A stretch of 15,701 nt of DNA, taken from contig ML210501.1 of the NCBI GenBank assembly GCA_004369085.1, positions 4,482 through 20,182 of the forward strand, read 5' to 3'. The position numbers were made by a program, and so were the translations under genes. Origin of the DNA: Coprinopsis marcescibilis (lineage: Eukaryota; Basidiomycota; Agaricomycetes; Agaricales; Psathyrellaceae). Shown one piece after another: positions 1 through 10,993 of the stretch (position 1 is its first letter; each line of letters begins with the position of its first letter). The notes below the pieces were generated by a model. The model worked only from the letters and a program-made list of their open reading frames with translations, made no database searches and was not told where the DNA came from.

Positions 1-332
1 GTGTGGTTTTAATGAGTCTTACTAACTATGAAGTCATGTGCAGTAAAGATGAGTAAGACTAAGATCGAAATGAAAAATGTAAGGTATACATGAGGTATAT
101 ATCATAATCATAAGGTAGTAAGCATAAATGTTCGTAACAGGCCGTAGTTGTGCGAAATGCGAATACCATGACGAACGTCAGCCAGGAGTCAGTCAATAGT
201 ACCACTCGCCTGCCCACTTCCATAACACAGTGCAACTGTGTGATAAACGCGTTTCAAAGTCATCAGAAAGTCATTGCAAAGTTGGTTGGGGTGATTGCTG
301 GGTGATTTGGTCTACATCTATCTCTGGATGTA
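1..332. other. Non-coding left flank with two short inverted repeats
   Basis: I see no convincing coding frame here. The stretch is AT-rich and holds a 9-bp perfect inverted repeat (AGTCTTACT at 15-23 against AGTAAGACT at 52-60) and a tight 7-bp palindrome with a 3-nt loop (ACACAGT-GCA-ACTGTGT, 225-241). Both could be remnants of transposon ends, but they are short enough to arise by chance. Confidence 0.5.
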
Positions 333-563
333 CACATACCTTACATAAGTGTCCGGACACGGGGCAGCTGCATCAAAGTAAACTTCGAGAGTGAAAATGG
401 CCCTGTTGCATATTATTTCACAAAATTGAGATCATGTCTACAGAAGTAAAACGTCTACATTTTCCAAGAGTTTCATGTGTTTTCAATACATTTCGCAAGA
501 GATATGGCAGTATCTTTGCAGGCATGTGCGTGGGATTGTCCGGACACTTATGTAAGGCATGTG
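333..563. mobile_element. MITE-like element with ~27-bp terminal inverted repeats and TA flanks
   Basis: The left arm (333-359) and right arm (537-563) are reverse complements at 26 of 27 positions. Both are immediately flanked by TA (331-332 and 564-565), and the symmetry continues three more bases outward (ATG and CAT). Each inner arm end carries the palindrome TGTCCGGACA. The 231-bp unit has no transposase and no convincing gene. TA target duplication with TIRs is the hallmark of Tc1/mariner-type elements (including the pogo/Fot1 branch), so this is probably a non-autonomous MITE of that superfamily; the superfamily call is inference. It sits just downstream of the decayed Tnp2-like gene's stop codon. 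Confidence 0.62.
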
Positions 564-591
564 TACATGATACCCATAATTTAGTGAAGTA

Positions 592-3500
592 CTATGAGTC
601 GTCCGTCTCCCCATCGTCTGCCTCCTTCTCCAACCCATGCGGAAGACCGCACTGAGATGTATCGAGCATCTCAAGGCCTGGATGCTTACGAAGCACATAA
701 ACATTGCCTGAATCCTTCGCCTCCCAGATCCCAACGAGATTACTAACACTTGCTGTCTCTATGGCGAATATCTTCGTTGCGTCTTAAGGCCACTTCCCTC
801 AGATGACTGTCTTTAAGGGCGAATTGACACCCTCTAGTGGGGTGTATACAACAACTGTTCTCTCTTGACCGAGATAGCTCAGCAAATAGAATGCGATTGC
901 TTCTGCAAATTGGTGGGTCTAAATCTCTGCACGCTTGTTTGTGGTGGATGTTTGGATCTGTTTGACAAAGGCATTAGAACGACCAACAGTGCGTCGCCCT
1001 TTCCGCGACGTACCTCAAACCACCTGTAATCTCGAGTCAGGTTATACGAGTCCTGCCTTCCAGGATGGACTTCGCTAATCCTGCTTCTCAGAGTGTGCTT
1101 GGTCATTTGAAGCTTTCCGAAGCGCCGAAGATCGTACTCCATCAAACTATGCGACGATTGAATGCCGAGGCATTGGCGGATTGCGGCGAAGTGGTCAGCG
1201 AGTCCAGCAACATCAACTTTGTTGATTCGGAGGGCCTGAGATAACTTCCACGACCTGGAGGGTAGTGGAGAGGCGAATGTACGATCCTTGGCCCACAAAG
1301 GAGAAAGTGTTGGATGGTAGAGCTGGACAACTCGGACCATTTCGTTCTTGACGATGATGTTCTCCAGGTTGGCAAAAGGGTGCGTCTTCAAGTGTATCTG
1401 ATGTTCAGCGTGTCCGATCTCCCGCTCTATAGTGGCTTGAGATCCATTTCGAATGGACCCATACCACGAGATATGGATGGGTACATGAACAAGTTGGAAG
1501 ACACAGAGACAGCAGCGAAGGATTTTGGTAGGGTCGTTTCCCACATACAAAGCTTCGTACGTCTTGAGGAAGGTGTTGATTATCCCTTGCAGGGCTTTGA
1601 GGTCGTTCTGAGAGTGGGACTTTATCATCATAGCCGTCTGGACAGCCTCGACAAAGTAGGAGAAGTTGTTGAGGACAGAAAAATCGAACTCGAGCTCAAG
1701 ACCCATGGGAAGTATGTACCAGTGCAGTAGCGCCATCCATTCGTATGCCTTGTACTGACTCTGGCGCTTTAGGTGGGGATCGCGGATGGTACCACAGAAG
1801 ACGGGTGGAAGGGTCTTGTATGCAACCCCGACAAGAGCACCTAGTGCCTCTATTTTATCGGCAGGGATGTGGACACGTTCTCTGGGCTTGCTCCCAGTTG
1901 TCCATGTATCCCAGACAAATGGCATGCAGTTCTCGTAGAACAAATGGAATGGATCGATGGGGAAATAGGATGGGTGAAGAAAGGCAGGACTTGCAACGCA
2001 TAGAGGGATCCGTGCAACCCCGGTGTCTCGAGATATCGCTGCTATCTGGCACTTTGAGGTTGCGGTGTCTATCTTGCACAGCATGATCCAGTAATCGGTC
2101 TGGCTACGGCGCGGAAGATTGGTTAAATCGTAGGTGGCTGGATGGGTGGGGTTGTAGGTCTCGTTCTCTGGTGGTCCAGTTGGGTAGTATTGTGCTTTTG
2201 CGCCAGTCTGAGTGCTCGATCGAGCACCCTGAACTTTGGTGAAGCGATCACCGTATATTGCTGAGTGTCCTGACATTCCATTCATCTTGGCAGACCCCAG
2301 CATATCCCCCAGAGCCATGACAGCATATGCACAGTGAAGAAAGTATGCCGACGTGAGTGAATCCCACATCCAGACACCCACCGCCAACCGCGCAAGCTCT
2401 TCGAAGAGTGGGCGCATGAAGGATTTGATATCGCTGGGGGAGTTTGGACCTGGTGTGGCGAAGCAGATGATTATGTGCTGGGATTGGGAACATAGCTCGG
2501 GGGGCAGATTGAGCAGAACTAGAATCATAATCCACGTGTTGGACTGCTTCTTCATTGTTAGCTGCGCTCCATCTGTGGAGAGGGCGAAGGCGATATCTCG
2601 GGAGTCTTGAAAGAGATCCATTTGCGAGTGGTGTACCTGATGGATTTTGCTGTCGGCAAAATCGGAGTACTGTTTACAGTTCTCGAGCCCACCAGGTATC
2701 GCCCTCGCCTTTGAGACTACTTCGAGGGCATCCTTGAGGCACCGATCGCAATGGTGGAGGAGTTCAGATGATTCTTTATTCGCAAAGAGAGCTTGAATTG
2801 ACGCGGTAATGGGGAGGACCTTGAATTGCGCTCGAGGGACAAGTTTACCAGTCCGGGTTTTCTTGTAATGAGGCAAACCTCATAGCTTCTTCGTCTTCTG
2901 GTGTATGTATGGGCAAGTCTTTGTGGATGCATACTGCCCAGTGTATGCGATACAGCTTTTGGGGCACATATCCACAACTTGAGGCTCGAGCCTCGCAATC
3001 CGCTGCGCAAGCTTGCGCACCATATGAAGCGACATTATGTCCTCTCCAGAGGCATCTACGAGCACAAGTCTATGCTCATTGTATGCACAAACTGTTCCAT
3101 TCGATTTGCACCAAGCGATGTAGTGCCTGAGGCTGAGAGTCTGTGACTTCGTTAGGGGTTCCTGTTCGAAAGGAGTTGTTGGTGGTCTCTCCTCAGGCGC
3201 ATAGTCGCCTAACAGCTCAGCTTCAAGATTCCGTACACATTCAGGACAGTCAAAGAATCGAGTTCGGGCATTGGGTGCATTGGGTCAAGTCTGAGGCACT
3301 GGATCACCAACCGCAGAGTCCACTGATAATGTTTCGATGGGCCCAAGGATTTCGTCAGGCTCAGATTCCAAATCAGAGTCCGTTTCAAAGCCTGTAACCT
3401 CGATATCTGGCAGGAGCTCTCCGTTCTCTCCAGCGCCTTCTCCAGCAACAGTATCAGGCCCTGGTAATGGAGGGTCAAGGCCTAAGTTGATCTCAATGTT

Positions 3501-3713
3501 TTCTATGTCCTGATAGTTTATATCATCATCTTTAAAGCATATTTAAGCATAACAAGTCTCAGGGTCCTGGGGCTCGAAATCACGCTTACTGTCCACTGAT
3601 TGTTCATCTGGTTCATCATCTCTTTGAGAATTGCTCAGAGATGACTCTGTCCTCTGGACGCAAAGTCTTAGGAAGTGTACCAGATTGGCCAGTGTCAATG
3701 TGCCGCCCCCCAT
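592..3713 (-). pseudogene. Decayed Tnp2-like (CACTA/EnSpm-type) DNA transposase
   Basis: The main open stretch (2876-879, minus) carries hallmarks of fungal Tnp2-type DDE transposases: 'FALSTDGAQLT' (first acidic residue), 'LNLPPELCSQ', 'ATPGPNSPSDIKSF', 'ALGDMLGSAKMNGMSGH' (second) and 'FPIDPFHLFYENCMPF' (likely third). Upstream, the same frame continues across a TGA (2880-2882) into the N-terminal Cys motif 'DMCPKSCIAYTGQY' and 'LSLRHYIAWCKSNGTV', across a TGA (3285-3287) into 'FFDCPEC' and an acidic region, and across a TAA (3543-3545) to an in-frame ATG at 3713. Downstream, a shift to another frame near 890-930 leads to the C-terminal tail 'VVVYTPLEGVN', then TGA (799-801), TAA (784-786), 'ETASVSNLVGIWEAKDS', 'VLRKHPGLEML' and the stop at 592-594. 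The start is uncertain. The usual second Cys motif after 'SGH' (family pattern GCRLYC) reads 'GDRFTK' here, so metal binding is probably lost. It is a dead copy. Confidence 0.8.
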
Positions 3714-4024
3714 CTGTGCATTGCAGTCAGTTTGTGCTTGTTCCAGTCATCGCTGATCATCTCGAAGGTGGTTGGATACAGTCCGGATATGGCGTTCAGT
3801 GCCAGGTTGACACTGACTGCAGAAGCAGACCCGCCTGCTCATATCGCGAACTAGTAGGACTGATCTGTGTTGTTGTGAGGACGAACACAAGACAAACGAG
3901 CAAGCGTTATCGATATTGCGACTGCTGCTCGGTTGTTTTACCTCGGGATCAAAATGCAGGGTACGAATTTGATGGGTATGTTCCCAGTTCGGCCAGCAGC
4001 CTCTGCACCGCGTGTTCATCTGCT
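3714..4024. other. Divergent intergenic region between the Tnp2 pseudogene and the 663-codon gene
   Basis: About 310 bp separate the candidate Tnp2 start (minus) from the ATG of the plus-strand hypothetical gene, so both promoters, if functional, would lie here. The plus frame is open through this stretch (from 3641) but reads as low-quality sequence, so I do not treat it as coding. I see no clear TATA box. Confidence 0.4.
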
Positions 4025-6437
4025 ATGTCGAGCACCTACCATTCTCTCCACCTGACAGCAAGCAACTACCCAAATCTGGACGGCGATGGCAGTGATGCTA
4101 TACCAGGATTCAATTTCAACCACACTGTAGGTAGCAATACTCCTCCCCGACCACCCTCATCCTCACGCTACCACGACTTCCCAACGAGACACCCTTCAAA
4201 GCAAGACACACTAGGCCCACCCATTGAAGACCTGCCTCTGGAGGTTCTCCTTCGCAACAAATTCATTAAGAAGATATTTCAAGACTGGCAAGAAGCAGCT
4301 GCTCAGGTTACGAAATCATCGCAAATTACGCAGAATTTGTATGAGGAGAACATCAGGCTGAACAAGGAAATCCAGCTTCTACGGCAAGGTGGGCTTCAGT
4401 TGCCGCATATGAGGTATCCATTTCCACATTCTTACATGTACTGCAGCCTAATTCTCTTCAGGGCTCTATCGTCGCAGTTTGCCCACTCGCGTACAGCATC
4501 GCTGGCACCAAGCGACTCCATTTCCAACTCGCTGAGCCCCATAAATCCCGACTTCCCTTCATCGTCGACCTCCTTCATCAATACGCAGCCATCTGCCCGT
4601 CCAAGGCATCTCCCCTTCACTGTATTATGGACTTTGGCCGACTGTGCGGACGATCCTGACATTGGCATCACCTCCAACAACACGTCCCAACCCTCCATGA
4701 AGTCTGCTCTGCGTGAGGCCGACGGCACAATGATTACTCCAGAGAAGTACTCTGAGATTCAGTCCGATGTCATTGCCCTCGCCGGCTCCAATCTTACAAC
4801 ACTCCCAGACCCGAAACCTACCAAGAAGGGTGCCAATTCAAAACCGCCGACACGCTCGATGACCTGGTACAAAACGTTCCATCGGAACCCATGGAACAAC
4901 GTCGTTAGCAAGCTCGAACGCCGGCACGAAGTCTTACGGCTATGCGGAGCGAGTTGGAAGGCCGAGCACATGCTTTCAGCCCACCTCAATGCAGCTAGCG
5001 CAACAGCAAAGAAGAAGCGCACCGGGTCGACTGCCACCAAGAAGACTAAAGGCCGACCACGACCATGTCAGGATGGAAGCAGCGAAGACGCCGGATCGGA
5101 AAGCGAGGACGATGAACATCAACATCGTGCAGCCTCGTCCAAACTGGCGAAGCGCCCACGCTCGAAGTCGCAGCAGGAGGAGGATGGCAACCACACAACA
5201 CCAAAGAAACCCCGTGGCGACGCAGATGGAGAAGAGCTCGGTCCACAGGAGAAAGATAACAGTGAGTGTGCACCTCCGTTCCAAAGAGTATCAACTGAGT
5301 GTTTCTGATTAGTTGATATCAAAGACGTGTTTGGTCTGGGAGACCCACCCGAGAACCCACCACCTCCGCCACCAAAGAAGGACATGATTAATATCTCCGG
5401 GATTGTTGTAAATCCATCACGTACGTGTCTTTTTCATCATCGTTCTCTCAACTGCGATCTTATATGTTGGTTACGCGCAGCGGACAATCTCAGAGGCAAG
5501 TGAATCTCCACATGTGTACGCCCAAGCAACACCAAACCTGAATGACATCGTCTCCCAGCCTCGTTAAAACGAGACTTTCCACGGCTCGCCAACGCCACAG
5601 CTCTCCTAGACCGCTTGCAGCATATCTTCAACCACCCTGGCCCTAATCCGCCTGGAACACCAGACCGCAAGGTCCTAGATTTCATCTCAAGGATCGAAAC
5701 GGCTGACCCTAACTCACCCACGCTGTCCGAGGATGATAAGGACGCAGGGTGGGGACATTATCAGTTCACAGAAGGTGAGCTCACTATCACGAAGACACTG
5801 ACGTCGTGGCAGGCAGTCGGTGATTGCGCCACCGCCTATCGACTTATCGCCGCTGCGCTGAAGACATGTCGAGTAGCGCGCTTTGTTTGCACCGACCGAA
5901 AACTGATGGATGTGAAGTCGTACCTCAGTGATATGTATCTCGACCTGTTGATTGAGCAGCTGTGGGATCTGGTAAAGGACATTGCCATTGGCGGTACACC
6001 CGAGAAAGAGGTGCCGAATCCTGGAGGAGGCTCGGATGGTGTGACAGGCTCAGAGTTGGTACAGGTGTGTGGGTTTTCGTTGTCGAGTACATGCATCGCT
6101 TCTCACGCGATTTTGGTTGCTACAGGGTCTTACCGTCGAGCTGCTGAAGGCTTGGATATCGAAAAACCCAGCCATTATGTGCTCGTCAAAGCGCCCCAAA
6201 AAGCTCGGTACGTGTTTCTAGGCCGCCGAGTCAAGCGCAAACTGATTTATTTTCTCCTCCCGTTATTCTAGAGCTGGTGAGTGCTGTGCTGGCTTCAGCA
6301 CATATACCAACGGCAGGCGACATTCAGCTGCTGCAGTCCGAGGTAAGTACATTCGACATGTAGCATATTCCCCTCGCTCACCTCATAACCCAATCTTCGT
6401 TCGATCCCCGTTCCAGAAAAGCACGAAGGCTAAGTAA
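4025..6437 (+). CDS. Conserved hypothetical fungal protein, 663 aa, with coiled coil and SAP-like C-terminus
   Basis: Eight exons give an uninterrupted 1992-nt CDS: 4025-4413, 4462-5261, 5313-5420, 5481-5495, 5559-6064, 6126-6207, 6272-6342 and 6417-6437. The ATG at 4025 ('MSSTYHSLHLTASNYPNLDG') was chosen because the sequence becomes protein-like exactly there. In order: a Ser/Pro-rich N-terminus; a coiled-coil-like stretch ('LPLEVLLRNKFIKKIFQDWQ' onward, roughly residues 70-125); a segment ending 'RLCGASWKAEHML' (near 300) that resembles a region seen in multicopy agaricomycete proteins; a basic and acidic linker with nuclear-signal-like clusters ('KKTKGRPRP', 'KLAKRPRSKS'); a helical block ('LKRDFPRLANATALLDRLQ', 'TSWQAVGDCATAYRLIAAAL', 'YLDLLIEQLWDLVKD'); and a C-terminus 'LTVELLKAWISKNPA...KKLELVSAVL' resembling a SAP DNA-binding motif. 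The function is unknown. A nuclear, DNA-associated role is inference. The first intron (4414-4461) is a stopless multiple of three and may be optional. Confidence 0.72.
5496..5558 (+). other. GC-AG intron following a 15-nt microexon
   Basis: Exon 4 of the 663-codon gene is only 15 nt (5481-5495, encoding mostly 'PDNLR'). The following 63-nt intron starts GCAAGT, the consensus GC donor, and ends CAG. Using the nearby GT at 5500-5501 instead puts the next exon out of frame with 'LQHIFNHPGPNP', so the GC donor is the one that preserves the reading frame. Confidence 0.62.
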
Positions 6438-7106
6438 GAAGTCGCCAAATTCGGCAGCTGCAACGACTTGAGATGTGTTTTCCGGCTTTCCACTCAGCTC
6501 CTTACCACCTGTAGTTCCGCTATCGTAGACTTATGCTTCGGAATATGACTTGATTGATTTCGCCTTTGAACTTGGGATGCAACAAAATCAATAGGAAGTG
6601 GAATAAGCGAAATACACATGAAATATGCATGAATATTGCACAACAAAGAGCCGACTTATTGTACCGTTCGGTATGGCCATCTTCCGGTGGAAGTCAGTGA
6701 ATTGTCGTGCCTACTAGACCCGATGAACATGGACAGGTATCTCAACTTTCGACTGACTACCCATCAAACACGTAGTCACTGAAACCTACATTTAGTCAAT
6801 TTCTCACATTTTTGACGATTAACTGATTTCTCCATGACTTTGCGCGACTATCCCACGACTCTGGTTTTCACTGAGCGTCATTGCTAAAATTAGATCGAAC
6901 TGCCTGCCGCCAGTTTCTTCCTCGTCGGACGGCTGCACTGGGTTGCGCCCAAAGGCAGACCCATGCAGCAGAGCGGCTGCATTTGACAAACATTGTACAT
7001 ACAAATCAAAATCAGATCAAATCAAACCGCGTCTCTGTTACTGTGGCTGTATACCACATTAACAGAGCGCGTATTTCTCTTATTAACATCTTCCGTTCAT
7101 GACACA
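6438..7106. other. Intergenic spacer, no supported gene
   Basis: This is about 670 bp of AT-leaning sequence between the stop of the 663-codon gene and the KDZ start codon. Open frames are short and not protein-like. It should contain the left end of the KDZ transposon, but I could not find terminal inverted repeats matching sequence to the right of 11671. The only clear structure is the hairpin at 7033-7067. Confidence 0.5.
7033..7067 (+). repeat. Hairpin in the presumed KDZ 5' leader
   Basis: CTCTGTTACTGTGG (7033-7046) pairs with CCACATTAACAGAG (7054-7067) at 13 of 14 positions across a 7-nt loop. It ends 39 nt before the transposase ATG. It may be a subterminal transposase-binding structure or an mRNA leader hairpin; the role is not shown by sequence. 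Confidence 0.6.
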
Positions 7107-10100
7107 ATGACTACGGGTCAACCAAAAAGCAAAAAAAAAGTACTCGACAGGAGGTCTTCAGCCAGTAAGACAGCCAAACCAAATGGGCGCCGTCTATTCT
7201 TCTCCGGTCAAACGCCACCTAGGAAAACGGGACAAGAATACGGCATCGAAGTGATATGTCATGAACGCAAAACGGCGACAGCTGGCCTCAAATCTCGACA
7301 CCCTATTCAAACAAGCAGCATATAGTACTCCCGCAGGCTCCGAAGAGGCGCAGAATCAGGAGCAGCCAGATGGCCTTTCGGTATTGCCATATCATGACCA
7401 CCAAGAAGAAATGAACTCGTTCGACTCCTCCGACAAAATCACCTACAGTTTGACAGGCGAGCTGGATGTAGAGATTTCAGAAGCGTCAGCCTCACACCAG
7501 GCAAAATCAGAGAAAAGGAAGAGGGTCAAGCTAACCGCTGCACAGAAACGTCAGAAAGAATATGACGCCTGGGCGATACTTCTTCCTGACATATCTCGAG
7601 GCTATCTGGCATACTCTTTGAGTCTCGATGGCTGGCCACGCCCCCCTCTGGACCGCCTCGCCCTTGAAACATCCCGCTGCACTGTTGAGGGTTGTAAGCA
7701 CCGAAGGAAGAGCATGAAGTTCATCATGTTCTTCGATCGTAAGTGCCTCAACATCCGGCAAGACATGTTTTAATCAATTTTTTTAAGGATTCGAGGAGTG
7801 CTGCGTCCGCTACTGCGACTGCATCCCACTTGCTGCTCTCCTCCTTTTACAAGGAATGTTTCCATCATCGCCCCTGAAAGCTCAATATGCTTTTGATGTG
7901 GAAATGCTGGGCTTCAACAATGAGTTATTCAAGACGGCTTGTGTCGCTGACACGGCACTAGCTGCAGCCTTGAATAACAACTACCATCGAAGGGGTTACT
8001 ATATGAGGACGAAGAAGGTCTGCCCCTTTTCTCCAGCTTGTCAACGTCAATGGCATCTCATTTGGGATTTCAGGGAGACAAGCTTCTGTCGGATCCATTT
8101 CGCAAAAGCCTTGGTCATGCTAGGCAGTGGTACAGCGTCATGCAAAGCAGGATTGAGGATGAAGTTGAACAGGCAATTCAGAGGGCGGATGGATGCTGGG
8201 GTGGTCATAGCGATCCCGTCGCGATTGCGAATGCTTTGGACCCTTTCCCTAAAGGCAGCGAAATCAGCTCGGCACCGAGTATCAGTGCCAGCGAACCAGG
8301 TGTTAGCTCACCAACGCCAACAAGGAACACAGCAATAGCAGTGTCTCTACCGTCAGCAGCTCAAAATCAAGGACAACCAAACACAAAATCGCAACAAAAG
8401 AATAAATCCAGGCCAGAATCCCCACCTCTCCTTGATCCCTCAACCAATACTCGGACGGAATGTGATCGTATTCTTCAAGCCCTCTGCCCGGCATGTTTTG
8501 GTGACACAAGATTTGGTAGAACGGTCAAGGAGTAGGTCGAATGGTCATGTCCTTTTCAGCAATGTTCTAACCAGGGTCCTGCACATGCAGAGGTCTTGAC
8601 ATACACGTCGCGATTGATGCCAATTTTTCCCATCGACACCTCAGATCAAAGGACAAATGCCCCAACTTTTTCAATCCTCACTTCTTTCTTTCGAAAGGAG
8701 AGGTAGATCAAGCGGGAGATCATATTTCGACAGTTAGAACAACCCGAAAACGGAAACCTCCAATGGTGCCAGATGAAGCCATTGACAACTGCAAAGAGTC
8801 ACACCAAGCAGGAAATGGCTCGAACATGAAAACCAACATGGACAAGTTCGACGATGGCGGCATTGCAGCACTCGTGTGTCGACACGACGTTCCTCTGATC
8901 TTAGCAAACGTCGACACCCCTGGCAAGCAGCAGAAGTATGCTGTTGCCATGCTGGTCTGCCTCTTTACCCTCATTCCTTCCAATGCCACACTGAGTGTAC
9001 TTTATGACGTTGGATGTGTACTGCACAGGAGTCTGCAACTGGTATGTCTGGTACACATCCCTGGGCCCTCATTCTGACTGTTACTAGTACGAAATTCTAC
9101 CTAATGCTGTCACTGCCAGAATGGTATGGGCGACATCCGCCATGCATGCCTATGCACATCAATGGTCGTGCCAGCTTGTATACAACCCGCAATTTGCCAC
9201 AGGGTTCGGACTCACTGACAGGGAAGGAGTAGAACGGCTGTGGTCGCATATGAGGAAGCTAATTGGTATATGTAGAACATCATTGGTGAGAAATTTCATC
9301 CCCGCAACCCACTGCATTCCTGAAATTCTGTATAGCGAGGGAGACGGATTAGGTTACTTGACAGGCAAGCACAGGGGATAGCGTCCGACATGAAAAAGGA
9401 TTTGGGGGCTTGGATCCGCCATCGCCTGAGGAAGAAGATTCCCGAGCATATTGAGGAAGGGAGGAAGAGCCTAGAGGAGTGCTCCCTGACAATTCCTCGA
9501 CTGCGGGAGCAGTGGGCACTACAACGGGAGGCCCAGCTATCTGTCAGAGCCTGTAAGTAAACATTTTATCTCGCTCCTGCTACACCCAACCTGATTCTGT
9601 TGTAGATGCTCCTGAGCAGCTCAAGAAGGAGCTCGACGCCGTTATAAAGTTGCAGACAAACCTAGAGAAATTCGAAACCAGTCTTGAGACCGCGCATGCA
9701 GATCTCACCAGAACAAAGTCGTCTGTGTCTGCTAAAAATGTACGGATGCTGGAAGAAACTGCCGACAAGATGAGAGACGAGGTGGAAGACCTGTATTCTT
9801 CCATTCATGTGGAGGATATCTATCCGGAGCTGGATGGTGTTGACCTCAAATTTGTCCGGAAGCTGCTGGTCGTTCGGGACCTCAAAATCAACATTAGAAA
9901 ACGTGGAATAGGGAATATGTTCGAATATGATCGTTTGGACCAGGCGGCAGCAGGCAGACATCAAGCTTTAGGTGAGAATGGTCGTGATTTTCCGACAAAT
10001 TAAACGTTTAACAAATTGGCAGGTACCAAAATACACCAGTCAATTCGCTCAACAATCAAAGCTCGTGCCCCTGCTCTTCAGACTGCAATCAGACGCTTCA

Positions 10101-10993
10101 ACAAGAACTGTGTAGAGCTCGCTGCTATGAATAAACCTGAATGGAATATACCAACACCTTCTACACTGCCTGCCACCATCGAAGAGCTTCGGCATGACCC
10201 TGTTCTGCTCGAAGATGTTTGGATTTTGCCTTTGAAGGAGGAGATACCTCCGTGGCTTGGCGACTCGTCGGTTAGGCAGGATCGCTGCTTGGAAGAGCGG
10301 GTACGGCTGGGGAGGGAGTCCAATAATCTCTGTTGCTTCTTTGGTCGCGGGCTCCGCGCGATCGACAATGCCAGCTTGGATGACAACAGTGGGTCTTTGG
10401 TTACAATTCTGTATTTTCAATTGACTGACTTTTTTACAGACATCCTGATCAGAACTGAGCTTAGAAGGCGATGCAACCAGCACATCTACCTGCAGACAGC
10501 CTGGGTGACACCGCTCGCCTCTGCCGTGCAGTTTGAGTCACATGTTAACTCATCTGCACTCGGGTCTGCCCCTCCATTTGGTCTCATCTGGACCACACCT
10601 TTGACCCCCAAAAAGGTGCAGCCTTCGGATGTCGCACAGTCACCAAAAGAAGACAAGGAGGACAAAGATGATGAGGACTATGACCAGGGTGACGATGGGG
10701 AAGGTGACGAGGAGGAGGGGGAGGATGGCGAAAGCCGGAACTACACAGATAGTGATGAAACCGACACAGGCCAAGCACTATTTCTAGACCTTCTTGGGGA
10801 AGATAAGCCAGAGGCCCAGTGGGAACCAGCTACAGCCCCTGTCTGCGCAGTAACATGGACACCGGTCAATCAGCTGTCCCACAACAAGAACCTTATTCGA
10901 GACTTGGAGCTGTCCCTTGCTAATTCCCCCCTTTGCCATCCACCAGAGATGCCTCGTGTTGTTATGGACACTCACAAGCCAGACCGGTTTTGA
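7107..10993 (+). pseudogene. KDZ (Kyakuja-Dileera-Zisupton) family transposase with CxC1 cluster, damaged
   Basis: Exons: 7107-7738, 7788-8531, 8591-9041, 9088-9285, 9336-9552, 9606-9971, 10023-10388 and 10440 onward, separated by introns of 46-59 nt with GT-AG ends. In order: a basic N-terminus; a CxC1-type Cys cluster ('RCTVEGCKHRRKSM', 'ECCVRYCDCIPLAALLLLQG'); 'LCPACFGDT'; then the KDZ catalytic core with 'LDIHVAIDANFSHRHL' (first Asp codon 8616-8618), 'GGIAALVCRHDVPLILANVD', 'LSVLYDVGCVLHRS', and 'HAYAHQWSCQLVYNP' and 'GFGLTDREGVERLWSHMRKL' (likely catalytic Glu). A long charged coiled-coil-like region and an acidic tract (about 10650-10750) follow. Damage: one extra base in the A-run 7269-7272 (joins 'GIEVICHERK' to 'RRQLASNLDTLF'), one missing base in the G-run 7992-7995 (joins 'NNNYHRR' to 'LLYEDEEGLPLFSSL'), and an in-frame TGA at 10991-10993. 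DNA cut-and-paste transposition in the nucleus is the family's role. Both shifts fall in homopolymers, so assembly error is possible. Confidence 0.88.

Noticed and set aside
1314..2086. Plus-strand open frames across the left transposase
   Set aside because: They lie antisense to well-supported Tnp2-like coding sequence and show no motif of their own.
2874..2876. Start codon for the left Tnp2-like gene at 2876
   Set aside because: The codon is TTG, and the same frame continues upstream across a TGA into conserved N-terminal Cys motifs, so it is an internal position.
592..3713. Labelling the Tnp2-like genes as Plavaka
   Set aside because: The typical Plavaka 'YYPLYLS.GN' region is absent; the motifs fit Tnp2/CACTA-type transposases instead.
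3641..4024. Upstream extension of the 663-codon gene
   Set aside because: The frame is open but not protein-like, overlaps the N-terminal region of the opposite-strand transposase, and the recognisable family start is the ATG at 4025.
4976..5385. Several minus-strand and alternate plus-strand frames (Gly-, Cys- or Arg-rich)
   Set aside because: They are antisense or frame shadows of the basic, Pro-rich exon of the 663-codon gene, with no family features.
10584..10778. His/Pro-rich minus-strand frame
   Set aside because: It is the antisense of the acidic Asp/Glu tract in the KDZ protein.
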